Shown here: positions 30,378 through 30,859 of the stretch, one piece after another
Layout: every line of letters begins with the position of its first letter
Position numbering within the stretch: position 1 is the first letter of the stretch
NCBI GenBank assembly: GCA_034435835.1
Contig: DAOTWF010000012.1
Coordinates: 1 to 30,859, forward strand
Reading direction: 5' to 3'
DNA: 30,859 bases
Source of the DNA: CALJTV01 sp034435835
Lineage (GTDB): Bacteria; Chloroflexota; Dehalococcoidia; GIF9; UBA5629
Notes under the pieces: generated by a model
The model's database searches: none
What the model saw: only the letters and a program-made list of their open reading frames with translations
What the model was told of the DNA's origin: nothing
Translations under genes and position numbers: made by a program

Positions 30378-30859
30378 GGGGACTGCTTGTGGCAATTGCA
30401 CGCTCGGCAGGTTTACCGTCACTTACAAGGAACTCAATCTCAATGGCACCTTCGGTGGTGACAATGACCCTGGTGCCGAGCATTTCCAGGACACGGCGCC
30501 GGTCGGCAAAGTCCTTGGAATTGAGCTTATCGGCCATCTGCTTTCTCAGTTCTTCCAGGGTTGCCAGCGATAACGACCGCTTTTTCAGTTGAGCCAGCTT
30601 TGCCGATACCCGCTCCTTTTCTTCCGCTACCCACTGCCTTTCGGCAAGGAGCATACTTTGCTGTCGGGCGTAGGCGTCATCGGAGACCTTGCCCCGGATT
30701 CTCAGACTGACCAGCTCCGACTCGGCATTGATGTTTTCGTTGGACTTCCGCTCCAGCCGTTTCAATTCACCTTCAAGCCGGCTGATGCTTTCCTGAATGG
30801 CCTCGTTCCTCCAGCCCATCTCCTGTCTGATTGCTTCTTCACCGCTGAGGAACTTTCTC
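30358..30859 (-). CDS. Large serine recombinase, C-terminal part (runs off the window)
   Basis: The frame is open to the right edge, so only the last 167 codons are present. It contains a long coiled coil (SRLEGELKRLERK, ERVSAKLAQLKKR) and the end region LNSKDFADRRRVLEMLGTRVIV, which are typical of the C-terminal portion of large serine recombinases, where the coiled coil controls the direction of recombination. The catalytic N-terminal domain and zinc ribbon would lie beyond the window. Such enzymes integrate phages and other elements, so the right edge may adjoin a mobile element. A degraded or domesticated copy cannot be excluded. Confidence 0.8.
   Translation of the reverse strand, partial: RKFLSGEEAIRQEMGWRNEAIQESISRLEGELKRLERKSNENINAESELVSLRIRGKVSDDAYARQQSMLLAERQWVAEEKERVSAKLAQLKKRSLSLATLEELRKQMADKLNSKDFADRRRVLEMLGTRVIVTTEGAIEIEFLVSDGKPAERAIATSSPPTACHT

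Noticed and set aside
1..30859. CRISPR arrays, tRNA, rRNA and complete insertion sequences
   Set aside because: No spaced direct repeats, no tRNA-like clover or CCA ends, no transposase frames with terminal inverted repeats were seen by eye.

Overview
The window looks like a chromosomal segment of an anaerobic bacterium, most probably a member of the Dehalococcoidia (Chloroflexota) or a close relative. This is inferred from gene content: a 4-hydroxybutyryl-CoA dehydratase with all its iron-sulfur ligands, FdhD plus MOSC proteins, NadA, acyl-CoA and small-hydrolase genes, and several lineage-type hypothetical proteins. No rRNA or marker gene is present to prove the assignment. Coding density is high, genes lie on both strands in short operons, and many operons have overlapping stop and start codons.

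Left part (1-9.9 kb), lipid/acyl and ester metabolism: a truncated zinc-ribbon gene, a 23-residue lipoprotein ORF behind a good promoter, a CocE/NonD-type hydrolase, an isoprenylcysteine-methyltransferase-like membrane protein, a succinate-semialdehyde-type aldehyde dehydrogenase, a SAM methyltransferase preceded by a small membrane-protein gene with an apparent one-base frameshift, two decayed genes fused head to head (carboxylesterase type B and MmgE/PrpD), an enoyl-CoA hydratase, a metallo-beta-lactamase-fold protein with an altered metal motif, a 291-aa unknown and a stand-alone pyruvate-kinase C-terminal-like protein.

Middle (9.9-18.3 kb): sfsA, then an ArsB/NhaD/CitT-type transporter behind an elaborate leader (dyad, -10 box, intrinsic terminator, second hairpin), a gap of about 0.8 kb, an iron-sulfur-flavoprotein-like reductase, a lipoprotein with glycoside hydrolase clan A features, 4-hydroxybutyryl-CoA dehydratase, and recN starting two bases behind it.

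Right (18.3-30.9 kb): a minus-strand operon MOSC-fdhD-nadA-cutA (molybdenum enzyme maturation and NAD synthesis), a plus-strand folate/pterin operon folP-folK-queD, a Trm112-like protein, a repeat-containing membrane protein, a coupled SbcD/SbcC-like (YhaO/YhaN-like) pair whose ATPase carries a transmembrane hairpin inside its coiled coil, a large secreted protein joining a HYDIN-type domain to a DNase I-like phosphodiesterase, a small membrane protein, a DnaJ-type zinc protein, a SemiSWEET transporter and the C-terminal end of a large serine recombinase running off the edge.

The most promising leads for something undescribed are the regulated leader of the transporter at 10.7-10.9 kb, the membrane-anchored SbcCD-like pair with its odd P-loop and repeat-protein neighbour, the secreted HYDIN-phosphodiesterase fusion, the leaderless micro-lipoprotein, and the queD-like gene inside the folate operon. 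No CRISPR array, tRNA, rRNA or complete insertion sequence was seen.
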